Notes: generated from the letters alone by a model not told the origin. 64,000 nucleotides of DNA from Intestinimonas massiliensis (ex Afouda et al. 2020) (GCF_001244995.1 NZ_LN869529.1:1033264-1097263), one strand, 5' to 3'. Shown: positions 40,946 to 48,882, counted from the stretch's first letter. Numbers and translations: made by a program.

Positions 40946-43120
40946 ATGCCTATGAGTGAGCAAGTGCACAGGGGGCGCGTCACCATCCCCACGGATGTGG
41001 ATGTGGTGTCAGAGACACTGGAGATCCTGAAGCGCTGGGGCGCCGACGCCATCCGGGACTGCGACGGCACCAACTACCCCGAGGCCCTCAAGGGAGTGGA
41101 CGCCAAGGTCTACTCCACCTACTACACCACCCGGAAGGACAACGCCTGGGCCCGGTCCCATCCGGAAGAGGTACAGCAATGCTACATCATGACCGGCTTC
41201 TATACCGCCGCCGGCGGCGCGCTGTCCATCCCCCTGATGCAGGGCATCAGCCCGGAGCTCATACAGGTCAATACCCGGGACGACATCAAACGCTGGTGGG
41301 AGGTGATGGACCGCACGGCCGGGACGGTCGTGGCCCCGTCGGCCTGGCGGTACGACGGAGACAGCGGCTGCGTGGTGCTGGAACAGCCCCTCCCCTTCCA
41401 TGAGTATACCGTCAGCTTTCTGGCTTACCTCATCTGGGACCCGGTGCATATGTATAACGCCGTGACCAACGGCTGGAAGGATTTTGAGCACCAGATCACC
41501 TTTGATGTCCGGCAGCCCAAAACCCGCAGGTACACGATGGAACGCCTGCGGAAGTTCATCGCCGCCCACCCCTATGTGGATGTGATCCGGTACACCACCT
41601 TTTTCCACCAGTTTACCCTCCTGTTCGATGAGCTAAAGCGGGAAAAGTATGTGGACTGGTACGGCTATTCCGCCTCGGTCTCCCCCTACATTCTGGAGCA
41701 GTTCGAGCGGGAAGCGGGCTATCCCTTCCGGCCGGAATACATCATCGATCAGGGGTACTACAACAACCAGTACCGAGTGCCGAGCCGGGAATTTCTGGAT
41801 TTTCAGGCCTTCCAGCGGCGTGAGGTGGCAAAGCTGGCAAAAGAGATGGTGGACATCACCCACGAGCTGGGCAAGGAGGCGATGATGTTCCTGGGGGACC
41901 ACTGGATCGGCACCGAACCCTTCCTGCCCGAGTTTCAGAGTATCGGCCTGGACGCGGTGGTGGGGAGCGTGGGCAACGGCTCGACTCTGCGGCTCATTTC
42001 GGATATTCCCGGCGTGAAGTATACCGAAGGCCGCTTCCTGCCCTACTTCTTCCCGGATACCTTTCACGAGGGCGGGAACCCGGTGAAGGAGGCCCAAGAG
42101 AATTGGGTGACCGCCCGCAGGGCGATCCTGCGCAAGCCTATCGACCGCATCGGCTACGGCGGCTACCTGAAGCTGGCCTGCCAGTTCCCGGATTTTGTCT
42201 GCTATGTAGAGAGGGTGTGCGACGAGTTCCGCCAGCTCTATGCCAACATTCACGGCACGACCCCCTACTGCGTCGGCCGGGTGGCGGTCCTAAACTGCTG
42301 GGGAAAGGCCCGCTCCTGGGGCTGTCACATGGTCCATCACGCCCTGTACCAAAAGCAGAACTACTCCTACGCCGGGATCATCGAGGCCCTGTCCGGCGCT
42401 CCCTTCGACGTGCAGTTTCTCTCCTTTGATGAGGTGAAGGCAGACCCCCAAGTCCTGGACGACATTGACGTCCTGCTCAACATCGGGGACGGCGATACCG
42501 CCCATACCGGCGGCCCTGTGTGGGAGGACCCCGCGGTGTCGGCAGCCGTGCGCGGCTTCCTCTGGAACGGCGGCGGCTTCATCGGCGTGGGAGAGCCCTC
42601 CGGGCATCCGTATCAGGGCCATTACTTGCAGCTCGCCTGTGCTTTGGGAGTTGAAAAGGAGATTGGCTTTACACTGAATTACGACAAATACAACTGGGAC
42701 GAGCACCCGGATCATTTCATCCTCGCCGATCACACGGGCCCGGTGGACTTTGGCGAGGGCAAAAAGAGCATCTACGCCCTGGAGGGCGCGGAGGTCCTTG
42801 TCCAGCGTGACAGAGAGGTGCAGATGGCCGTCAACAGCTACGGCAAGGGCCGGTGTGTCTATCTGTCCGGACTGCCCTACTCGTTTGCCAACAACCGGCT
42901 GCTCCACCGGGCGATCCTCTGGTCCGCCCATCGGGAGGACGAACTGCACCGTTGGTTTTCCAGCAACTACAACGTAGAGGTCCACGCCTATGTGAAAAAC
43001 GGGAAGTACTGCGTGGTGAACAACACCTATGAACCACAGCACACCGTCGTTTACCGCGGGGACGGGTCCCATTTTACGCTGGATCTGGCGGCCAACGAGA
43101 TCAAATGGTATGAGCTTTGA
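40946..43120 (+). CDS. lnpA: 1,3-beta-galactosyl-N-acetylhexosamine phosphorylase (GH112)
   Basis: A 724-aa GH112 enzyme cleaving galacto-N-biose (mucin core 1) or lacto-N-biose (milk oligosaccharides) with phosphate to Gal-1-P and GalNAc/GlcNAc. The N-terminal TIM barrel has D-C-D-G-T-N-Y-P and F-L-G-D-H-W-I-G-T-E-P. Asp318 there corresponds by position to the proposed acid Asp313 of the bifidobacterial enzyme. A Rossmann-like middle domain (L-N-I-G-D-G-D-T-A-H-T-G-G-P) and a C-terminal beta domain follow. Length matches the family. No signal peptide, so it acts after import. RBS AGGAG fits either ATG 40946 or 40952. Confidence 0.93.
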   Translation: MPMSEQVHRGRVTIPTDVDVVSETLEILKRWGADAIRDCDGTNYPEALKGVDAKVYSTYYTTRKDNAWARSHPEEVQQCYIMTGFYTAAGGALSIPLMQGISPELIQVNTRDDIKRWWEVMDRTAGTVVAPSAWRYDGDSGCVVLEQPLPFHEYTVSFLAYLIWDPVHMYNAVTNGWKDFEHQITFDVRQPKTRRYTMERLRKFIAAHPYVDVIRYTTFFHQFTLLFDELKREKYVDWYGYSASVSPYILEQFEREAGYPFRPEYIIDQGYYNNQYRVPSREFLDFQAFQRREVAKLAKEMVDITHELGKEAMMFLGDHWIGTEPFLPEFQSIGLDAVVGSVGNGSTLRLISDIPGVKYTEGRFLPYFFPDTFHEGGNPVKEAQENWVTARRAILRKPIDRIGYGGYLKLACQFPDFVCYVERVCDEFRQLYANIHGTTPYCVGRVAVLNCWGKARSWGCHMVHHALYQKQNYSYAGIIEALSGAPFDVQFLSFDEVKADPQVLDDIDVLLNIGDGDTAHTGGPVWEDPAVSAAVRGFLWNGGGFIGVGEPSGHPYQGHYLQLACALGVEKEIGFTLNYDKYNWDEHPDHFILADHTGPVDFGEGKKSIYALEGAEVLVQRDREVQMAVNSYGKGRCVYLSGLPYSFANNRLLHRAILWSAHREDELHRWFSSNYNVEVHAYVKNGKYCVVNNTYEPQHTVVYRGDGSHFTLDLAANEIKWYEL

Positions 43121-43130
43121 GCCATGCAGA

Positions 43131-43170
43131 GAAAAAGCGTGCCGCAGGAGAGCCTGCGGCACGCTTTTTC
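43131..43170. terminator. Bidirectional terminator between lnpA and cobC
   Basis: An 18-bp perfect stem GAAAAAGCGTGCCGCAGG (43131-43148) / CCTGCGGCACGCTTTTTC (43153-43170) with A/T tracts at both ends, separating two convergent operons. Confidence 0.95.
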
Positions 43171-43172
43171 CG

Positions 43173-43796
43173 TCAGAGTCCTTTTTTGTGATCCAGGGGA
43201 CGGCTTTCAGGGATCGGGCGATAGGTCCGGGGCGCCAGACCGCCGCCGTCCGCCTCCAACTCGATCTGGTAGCCGTGCCCCGGCGCACTCTGCCACTGGA
43301 AGCGGTTTTTCCCCTCGCCGGGGAACAGGCCCGCCATAATGGCGGCAATCGGACCGCCATGGGTCACGATCAGTGCGTCCCCCGCCCCGACTAGCCGCCG
43401 AAAGGCCCGCCAGACCCGGGCCGTCATCTCCCTGCCGCTCTCTCCGCCCGGACAGCGTTGGTTCTCGTTGTCTCCGCTGATCCAGGTCTGATAGTCCGCG
43501 CGTTCGGCCAGCTCCTCATAAGAATGCAGCTCAAACACGCCGAAATCCAGCTCCCGCAAATCGGGCTCAACCTGGTGGGCCACCGGACCGAAGAGAGCCT
43601 TCAGCGTCTGCTCTGTCCGCACCATTCCGCTGGTATAAATGGAATAGCCCGCCCGCTCAGGGTATCCGGCGCCCTCACGCAGGTGCAGCAGCTCGGCCAG
43701 TCCCCGATCCGACAGGGGCAGGTCGCTTGATCCGCAGTACAGACGCGCCTCATTGGCCCGCGTGGCTCCATGCCGAATGAGACAGACTCGCCTCAT
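43173..43796 (-). CDS. cobC: Histidine phosphatase, probable alpha-ribazole phosphatase CobC
   Basis: A 207-aa histidine-phosphatase-family protein. The catalytic R-H-G is at 8-10, and the second histidine is in I-V-T-H-G-G-P. E-L-D-F-G-V-F-E and the cob operon context point to CobC, which dephosphorylates alpha-ribazole-5'-phosphate or cobalamin-5'-phosphate. ATG 43796 overlaps the previous stop as ATGA; a much longer frame upstream overlaps the neighbouring genes and was rejected. Last gene of the operon. Confidence 0.88.
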   Translation of the reverse strand: MRRVCLIRHGATRANEARLYCGSSDLPLSDRGLAELLHLREGAGYPERAGYSIYTSGMVRTEQTLKALFGPVAHQVEPDLRELDFGVFELHSYEELAERADYQTWISGDNENQRCPGGESGREMTARVWRAFRRLVGAGDALIVTHGGPIAAIMAGLFPGEGKNRFQWQSAPGHGYQIELEADGGGLAPRTYRPIPESRPLDHKKGL

Positions 43797-44152
43797 TTCA
43801 GCGCCTGCGGTATGCCGTAAAAAAGCCGCGTCACCGACTCCGCCTGCCGGGAGAGCTGCCCCAGCAGCGTCCCCACCGCCTCCCGCCAGACGCGCAGCTC
43901 CGCCTCCATGGGTACCACGCCGCAGGAGATATCCCGGCACAGAATGACCCCGTCCGGACGAAGCGGCACCTCGGGCTGCTCCCCACGGCGGACACAGCCC
44001 AGAACATATTCCTCCAGGCGGCAGATACAGCGCTTTCCGGGGTCAATGGGATGCTCTGGCGTACAGAAAAACAGATCCTCGTCCGTCAGAGCATATGTCC
44101 GGCGGGCGTATTCCAGTTTGCCCTGGTAGGCCCCTCCGATCACCAAGTCCAT
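43793..44152 (-). CDS. Short CobU-like (cobinamide kinase-related) protein
   Basis: A 119-aa protein related to CobU. The N-terminus has a P-loop variant I-G-G-A-Y-Q-G-K-L. The C-terminal half (I-S-C-G-V-V-P-M-E then W-R-E and G-I-P-Q-A-L-K) matches the CobU end. The central region with the guanylylated His motif is missing, so the full kinase/guanylyltransferase cycle is unlikely. It is the second CobU-type gene of the operon. It overlaps cobS by 13 nt and cobC by 4 nt. It may assist salvage or bind nucleotide; function unknown. Confidence 0.75.
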   Translation of the reverse strand: MDLVIGGAYQGKLEYARRTYALTDEDLFFCTPEHPIDPGKRCICRLEEYVLGCVRRGEQPEVPLRPDGVILCRDISCGVVPMEAELRVWREAVGTLLGQLSRQAESVTRLFYGIPQALK

Positions 44153-44916
44153 GCCCACACCTGCTTTCCTAAAAATGTCAGAGCAGCGACGCCGCAGAAT
44201 TCCCCAACCGTCACCGCAAAGCCGGAGATGTCTCCGGACATCCCGCCCAACTGCCGGACGCCGCACTGCAGGGCCAGGGCGCTGCCGCACGCGGCGGCGG
44301 CGGCGCAAAGGCCGGGTATGCCAAACAGTGCGGCGGAAAGAACCGGAAAAATCACCGTCAGAGCAGCCGCAGTCAGACGATGGATACGCCCGACCTGCGC
44401 CTGAAAGCCGCCGGCGTAGGAACTCCCCCCCATGGGGGACAGCGACAGGACGGCCAGAGCGGCGGGGCCGCGGGCGGCGGCGGGCAGGAAGAGCAGGGGC
44501 CGCCACACCTTCGACCACTCCGCCGTGGCAAAAAGTGCGACGCTCAGCAGCAGAAGGAGGTCCACGCAGATCACGGCAAAGGCCCCCACATGGGAGTCCT
44601 TCAAGATCCGCTGCCGCTCCTCCAGCGGGCGGCGGGATAAAATGGCGTCACAGCAGTCCATGAAACCGTCCAGATGGAGAAAGCCGGTCAAAAGGCAAGG
44701 CAGGGCCGCCAGCAGGGCCGGACCGAACAGGCCCAGGCCTCCCCACCGGGCGATCAGCCAGGCGGCCGAGCACCAAATGCCTCCCAGCAGCATGCCCAGG
44801 AGCGGAAAGCAGACCAGCATCAGCGGTCGGAGCCGCTCGTCCCAGCGCTGGTACGGGCACGGGATGGCACAGAACATGCCCCAGGCCATAAAAAAGGCGG
44901 TGGTCAGCCGTTTCAC
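44140..44916 (-). CDS. cobS: Adenosylcobinamide-GDP ribazoletransferase CobS
   Basis: A 258-aa membrane enzyme joining adenosylcobinamide-GDP to alpha-ribazole(-phosphate). The signature L-T-G-F-L-H-L-D-G-F-M-D-C-C-D-A is near 75-90, followed by L-K-D-S-H-V-G-A-F-A. Several hydrophobic segments are visible and G-G-x-S-G-D near the end is conserved. ATGA overlap with cobU. Confidence 0.95.
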   Translation of the reverse strand: MKRLTTAFFMAWGMFCAIPCPYQRWDERLRPLMLVCFPLLGMLLGGIWCSAAWLIARWGGLGLFGPALLAALPCLLTGFLHLDGFMDCCDAILSRRPLEERQRILKDSHVGAFAVICVDLLLLLSVALFATAEWSKVWRPLLFLPAAARGPAALAVLSLSPMGGSSYAGGFQAQVGRIHRLTAAALTVIFPVLSAALFGIPGLCAAAAACGSALALQCGVRQLGGMSGDISGFAVTVGEFCGVAALTFLGKQVWAWTW

Positions 44917-45446
44917 CAGGGCATTGCCCCCTTACACAGAATATAGTTGCCGCCGCAGGTCTCCGCCACGGTATCGCAGTAGGCCGCCAGGGCTTTTCCG
45001 ATATCGGCCAGCCCCCTGCGGTAGGCCTCGGTGTACCCATCGTAGCGGCCTGCGTCGGAAAAGATAAAGTCGCAGACAAAAACTGCATGCTCGGCCCCGG
45101 CGGCAAAACGCAGCAGATCCGCGCACACCCGGCGGGGGGCGTCGGGATCAAAGCTCCCATCCGGCCGGAACATCTCATTGGCCAGCAGAGCGGTCACGCT
45201 GTCCACCAAAAAGGTGCCGCACCGCCCAGCCAGGCAACTGGAAAGGTCCCAGCCCTGTTCCACCGTCTGAAAACCACAGCCCTCCCGGTCCTGCCGGTGG
45301 CGGCGAATCCGGGCCCGGTCCTCCTCGTCATGGGGGATCATCGTAGCCACATACCACAGCGGGCCCTCGCCAGCCAGCGCCCTGGCGGCCCGCTCTCCCA
45401 GTGTGGATTTTCCGTTTTTGCTTCCGCCGGAAAGAAAAATCGTCAT
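44913..45446 (-). CDS. cobU: Adenosylcobinamide kinase / adenosylcobinamide-phosphate guanylyltransferase
   Basis: A 177-aa bifunctional CobU. The P-loop G-G-S-K-N-G-K-S is at 7-14, H-R-x-x-R is seen as R-R-H-R-Q-D-R near 48-54 (the guanylylated His region), and L-V-D-S-V-T-A-L-L-A-N is near 80-90. The end (C-D-T-V-A-E and a short tail) differs from the usual V-S-x-E-V-G-x-G-I-V-P C-terminus, which instead appears in the separate short CobU-like gene. Overlaps cobT and cobS by 4 nt each. Confidence 0.93.
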   Translation of the reverse strand: MTIFLSGGSKNGKSTLGERAARALAGEGPLWYVATMIPHDEEDRARIRRHRQDREGCGFQTVEQGWDLSSCLAGRCGTFLVDSVTALLANEMFRPDGSFDPDAPRRVCADLLRFAAGAEHAVFVCDFIFSDAGRYDGYTEAYRRGLADIGKALAAYCDTVAETCGGNYILCKGAMPW

Positions 45447-46534
45447 ACGGTAAAGCTGTCCTTTGCTCGTATTTCATCCAGATAGCCGTCGTTGATGGCC
45501 GCGTCTTCAAACGTGGCCATTCCATTCATCGCGGCGCAGGCGGCGGCCATGACCTGAAAGGCCAGCGGACAGCCGCTGCCCTCCCCCAGGCGCATGTCCA
45601 GCAGCAGCCAGGGTGAGAGACCCAGCTCCCGGGCCGCCAGCGCATAGCCCCGCTCATAGGAGGCATGGGAGGGAAAACAATATCCGGCGGCGGCGGGGCA
45701 GAGCCGGGCGGCGCACAGGGCGGCCACTGCGGAGATGAAGCCGTCAATCACCACTGGGATGCGGCAGCGGGCCGCTCCCAGAAACACTCCGCACAGGGCC
45801 GCCAGGTCGAAGCCGCCCACCTTGGCGAGCACATCCACCGGATCAGCGGCATCCGGAGCATTGCGGCGCAAGCTCTCCGTGATCACCTGCTTTTTGCGCG
45901 CAAAGCTCTCATCCGTGATTCCTCCGCCCCGGCCGGTCACCGTCTCCACCGGCGCGCCGGTGAGGGCGGACAGCACGGCGGCGGAGGTGGTAGTGTTTCC
46001 GATTCCCATCTCTCCCGTGCCCAGCCCTTGTATTCCGTCCGCCTGGGCCTGCGCCGCCAGGGCCGCGCCGGTCAGGATGGCCCGAAGCGCCTGCTCTCGG
46101 GCCATGGCGGCCCCATAGCGGATGTTTTGGGTCCCTTGGGCAATTTTCCGGTCGAGGATCGCCGGGCATTCATAGGGACAGGCGATGCCCATATCCACCA
46201 CCTGCACCTCATCGCCAAACCAGCTTGCAAGGGCGGACATTCCGGTTTTCCCACGGGTCATATTCACCGCCTGAGCGGCGGTGACGGACTGCGGCGCGGA
46301 CGCCACCCCCTCCTCCACCACGCCGTTGTCGGCACACAGGACCAGAATGCGGCGGTGGTCCAGGCGGTTGTGCACCCGTCCGGTGATGCCGGACAGCCGG
46401 ACAGAGATCTCCTCCAGCTTCCCCAGGCTGCCGGGGGGCTTGGCCAGCCGGGACTGGCGGGAGCGGGCCGCCTCCATGGCGGCTTCATCCAGCGGTCGGA
46501 CTGCGGCAAGCAGCCGCTGCAACTCCGATTCCAT
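45443..46534 (-). CDS. cobT: Nicotinate-nucleotide--dimethylbenzimidazole phosphoribosyltransferase CobT
   Basis: A 363-aa CobT making alpha-ribazole-5'-phosphate from NaMN and the lower-ligand base. K-P-P-G-S-L-G-K-L-E lies near 32-41, C-A-D-N-G-V-V-E-E-G near 67, G-E-M-G-I-G-N-T-T-T-S-A-A near 173, and the catalytic Glu in R-L-G-E-G-S-G near 315. The gene begins 4 nt after the TIM-barrel gene and overlaps cobU. Confidence 0.97.
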   Translation of the reverse strand: MESELQRLLAAVRPLDEAAMEAARSRQSRLAKPPGSLGKLEEISVRLSGITGRVHNRLDHRRILVLCADNGVVEEGVASAPQSVTAAQAVNMTRGKTGMSALASWFGDEVQVVDMGIACPYECPAILDRKIAQGTQNIRYGAAMAREQALRAILTGAALAAQAQADGIQGLGTGEMGIGNTTTSAAVLSALTGAPVETVTGRGGGITDESFARKKQVITESLRRNAPDAADPVDVLAKVGGFDLAALCGVFLGAARCRIPVVIDGFISAVAALCAARLCPAAAGYCFPSHASYERGYALAARELGLSPWLLLDMRLGEGSGCPLAFQVMAAACAAMNGMATFEDAAINDGYLDEIRAKDSFTV

Positions 46535-46538
46535 ATGC

Positions 46539-47303
46539 TCACCTCCGCAAAAAGCCGCGCTGCAGCAGCCAGTTCACCGACGGACCGGCCTCGACGCTCT
46601 CGATGGTCAGGGTGGATCCGGGCGCTTTGCATATTAGTTCTGTCAGACATTTCTCCATGTCGATGGTTCCCGTCCCCAACGGAGCGTGCAGGTCCCGGTC
46701 CCCCTCATTGTTGTGGAGGTGCACATGGGACAAATAAGGGGCGCAGCAGGCGATCCACTCGGATACAGGAACGTTTGAGGCGCTGGAGTTGGCGTGCCCC
46801 ACATCCAAGCACAGTCTAAGCCGCGGATCGTCCACACGGCGGATGATTTCGAGCAAAAGGCCGGGCTCATCCTCCATGACGTTTTCCATACAAAGCAGTG
46901 CATCCGCCGGAACCTCCCGGAGGAATTCCGTCCAGAACTCCACGGAACGCTCGGCAAACCAGGTTTTATCGTAGACCAGCGGGATATAGCCTGAGTGGAC
47001 CACCAGCCTGTTGATTCCATAGGCGCCGGCCAGCGCGATCCCCTGCCGGTAACGTTCCCAGGCCAACCGGCGGGCTCTGGGATCGATAGCCGCCGGGCAG
47101 AGCTCGTTGAAGGGGAGATGAAAGGCGGCGCGGTCCGTCCGGGCCAGCTCGCGCCGCACGGCGGCGTCGGCCTGCGCAAAGCCGTCGTCCATATTGCTGG
47201 CGGTGCAGTATTCCGCGATCTCCAGCCCCAGACCATACCTGGCCGCCAGCGCTTCCGCCTCCTCCGCCACCGTTGAGAGATACCAGTTTTGGTTTTGGAC
47301 CAT
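46539..47303 (-). CDS. Xylose isomerase-like TIM-barrel protein, first gene of the cob operon
   Basis: A 254-aa sugar phosphate isomerase/epimerase (AP endonuclease 2-type TIM barrel). Metal-ligand candidates occur in F-H-L-P-F-N-E, V-V-H-S-G-Y, M-E-N-V-M-E-D, C-L-D-V-G-H-A and H-V-H-L-H-N-N-E-G-D. The family also includes inosose dehydratases and hydroxypyruvate isomerases, so substrate cannot be read from sequence. ATG 47303 follows AGAGGGTGG; a longer frame extends past the predicted transcription start. It is tightly coupled to cobT (4-nt gap). That suggests a cobalamin-linked job, for example in ribose or lower-ligand metabolism, but this is inference. Confidence 0.85.
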   Translation of the reverse strand: MVQNQNWYLSTVAEEAEALAARYGLGLEIAEYCTASNMDDGFAQADAAVRRELARTDRAAFHLPFNELCPAAIDPRARRLAWERYRQGIALAGAYGINRLVVHSGYIPLVYDKTWFAERSVEFWTEFLREVPADALLCMENVMEDEPGLLLEIIRRVDDPRLRLCLDVGHANSSASNVPVSEWIACCAPYLSHVHLHNNEGDRDLHAPLGTGTIDMEKCLTELICKAPGSTLTIESVEAGPSVNWLLQRGFLRR

Positions 47304-47328
47304 ATCCACCCTCTTTTCTTTCTCTGCA

Positions 47329-47357
47329 ATCATAGCACAGGAGCCGGACGGTATCAA
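47329..47357 (-). promoter_or_regulatory. Promoter of the cobalamin operon
   Basis: Minus strand TTGATA (47357-47352), 17-bp spacer, TATGAT (47334-47329). The start near 47322 leaves a leader of only about 20 nt, too short for a cobalamin riboswitch. Confidence 0.8.
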
Positions 47358-47660
47358 GTAACGGCGGACCTTTCAAAACCCTCTTGCCAAAATTTTCATT
47401 TCCAATCACATCGTTATCTCCGGAGGTAATATGGACGCGCCAAGCTCCCCGCACTGCTGCATAACCCGACAACCGCTTCCCGTGGAATATCGTCAAGCTA
47501 TCATCGTCCTGCGCACGGGCGTCGCCATCGCACCCACCCTTTTGAAAAACAGCCCGCCTCCCTGTTGGAAAAGGCTGGTAAATACCGCGGCTGAAAACAA
47601 CAAAAAGACAGGTAGTTACCGCCAAACAGCGCACTTCTGACAAAATTCAATACGCAGGAA
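47358..47660. other. Unexplained interval upstream of the cob operon
   Basis: About 300 bp. No cobalamin riboswitch (B12 box) or other known RNA was recognised on either strand. On the plus strand a 69-codon frame (47431-47640) starts 5 nt after CGGAGG but has no promoter and no recognisable protein features. Confidence 0.4.
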
Positions 47661-47754
47661 AAAGCACAACTCGACGAGTTGTGCTTTCAGCCTGTCGAAA
47701 AAGGCCAACGCCTTTTTCGACAGGCTGAGGCGGCCCCACAAAAGTGGGGCCGCC
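47661..47754 (-). terminator. Three consecutive perfect hairpins after the small peptide gene
   Basis: In minus-strand order: GGCGGCCCCAC/GTGGGGCCGCC (47754-47729), an 18-bp stem CAGCCTGTCGAAAAAGGC/GCCTTTTTCGACAGGCTG (47727-47688), and AAAGCACAACTC/GAGTTGTGCTTT (47687-47661) followed by TTCCTG. Each stem is uninterrupted. One terminator would suffice; the middle stem may be a dispersed repeat. Confidence 0.8.
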
Positions 47755-47767
47755 AACTCAGATTCCC

Positions 47768-47848
47768 TTAGCAGCCGACGCCAAAATACCGGCAGAGAGC
47801 CTCCCAGATGGAGCCGCAATTAAAGTTATTGCCAGTGAAGCAAAACAT
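47768..47848 (-). CDS. 26-aa cysteine-rich peptide
   Basis: A very short gene. It begins M-F-C-F-T-G-N-N-F-N-C and ends C-R-Y-F-G-V-G-C, with four Cys and many aromatic residues. Support is unusually good for its size: AAGGAGG 8 nt before the ATG, a TTGAAA-17-TACAAT promoter 45 nt upstream, and strong hairpins 14 nt after the stop. No radical-SAM, lanthionine or exporter gene is adjacent. It could be a secreted or membrane-active peptide, a sporulation-type micro-protein, a type I toxin or a signalling peptide. No family was recognised. Confidence 0.72.
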   Translation of the reverse strand: MFCFTGNNFNCGSIWEALCRYFGVGC

Positions 47849-47892
47849 GGGTTAAACCTCCTTATAAGTATTGGTCTCGCGAAGACGCTTTA

Positions 47893-47921
47893 ATTGTAAC
47901 CATTTTGTAACTATTTTTCAA
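47893..47921 (-). promoter_or_regulatory. Promoter of the cysteine-rich peptide with a WalR-like box
   Basis: Minus strand TTGAAA (47921-47916), 17-bp spacer, TACAAT (47898-47893). Within it, plus strand 47895-47911 reads TGTAAC-CATTT-TGTAAC, an exact fit to the WalR consensus TGTWAH-N5-TGTWAH. The 11-bp repeat is also generic for OmpR/PhoB-type regulators. Because it overlaps the -10, repression is more likely than activation. Confidence 0.7.
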
Positions 47922-48008
47922 ATGTAATATTTTCCGGTACCCAACCGGACCATCTTATGATAATCCAAACTACATTATCCAGGTGGGTAAAATGTGAATA
48001 TTGAATAA

Positions 48009-48049
48009 AATCTATGCGGGGGAACATCTACATTATGATGCTCCCCCGC
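48009..48049 (-). terminator. Terminator of the lipoprotein gene
   Basis: GCGGGGG (48016-48022) / CCCCCGC (48043-48049) with an inner CATC/GATG pairing; on the minus strand the stem is followed by ATAGATTTTATT. Confidence 0.7.
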
Positions 48050-48063
48050 GTTATTATGGTGAA

Positions 48064-48747
48064 TTATCTTATTTTCCACCCATCATCAGCCTGCCAATTG
48101 TCCCCGGCCCAATACAAAATATCAGAAGAATCTTCTCTGTTCAAATATGTATGAATTTCCAACCCTTGCAGGGGAGAATCCTCTATATCAACGATTTTTG
48201 TGGTATCTTTGATTGATTCTTCATTTGGAAACGCTTCTCCAGAATTCATAACAATGCCTTTTGTCGTGTCCATGCGGATAACGCTGATTGGTTCTGGGGC
48301 CGTTCCAACGGGGAAAACATCCAACGCAAAAATGTTTACTGCGCCATAATTGCTCCCCGAGACGGGAACTTCCAGAACAATCGCATCCTTATCTTTTGAA
48401 AACAGTTTTCCTGTCAAAAAGTTATATGGCCCACATACAGGGAAAACATTCGCCACAGTTTCTCCTGTCCCCAAATGGATACGGAGTACAGTTATCTTCT
48501 CGTTATATTCTCCGTATTCAAAAATACTTACATAGGCTTCGTCATCTGCATTACCAATGCCATCCAAGTTCAGCCCTTGAAATAACTGTCCATCAGACTG
48601 GACTCCCTGTGCCCAAAGCGGCTCTGCATCTGTTTCAGTAAAATAATATTGCTGTATGTCGGATTGGCCAATATCAGCTTCTTTACCACAGGCAGCCAGC
48701 ATAAAAACGCAAAGAATGGCCATGACAAAAGGAAAAATCCTTTTCAT
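48064..48747 (-). CDS. Lipoprotein of unknown function
   Basis: A 227-aa exported lipoprotein: signal peptide M-K-R-I-F-P-F then lipobox L-A-A-C (Cys20). The mature part has N-L-D-G-I-G-N-A-D-D-E-A-Y-V, like the D-x-D-G repeats of VCBS/FG-GAP-type proteins, and W-A-G-D-N-W near the end. The gene is more AT-rich than its neighbours, hinting at recent acquisition. A promoter TTGCTT-16-TAGAAT lies just upstream on the minus strand (about 48810-48783). No family recognised. Confidence 0.8.
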   Translation of the reverse strand: MKRIFPFVMAILCVFMLAACGKEADIGQSDIQQYYFTETDAEPLWAQGVQSDGQLFQGLNLDGIGNADDEAYVSIFEYGEYNEKITVLRIHLGTGETVANVFPVCGPYNFLTGKLFSKDKDAIVLEVPVSGSNYGAVNIFALDVFPVGTAPEPISVIRMDTTKGIVMNSGEAFPNEESIKDTTKIVDIEDSPLQGLEIHTYLNREDSSDILYWAGDNWQADDGWKIR

Positions 48748-48882
48748 TTTTCAATAACACCTCTCTCTTGTGGTCACTACAATTCTAATAGGTGTAGTAT
48801 AAAAAGCAAGGGCAGAACTATAATTTCCACCCTAAGGGAGGGAACGAAGTTTACTCCCTTGTTGTTAGATGCTCATCTGAAA

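Noticed and set aside
47431-47640. A 69-codon plus-strand frame with a good RBS
   Set aside because: No promoter or terminator, no hydrophobic or domain features and proline/cysteine-scattered composition; probably chance.
47304-47660. Cobalamin riboswitch before the cob operon
   Set aside because: No B12 box or typical core could be found, and the promoter at 47329-47357 leaves only about 20 nt of leader.
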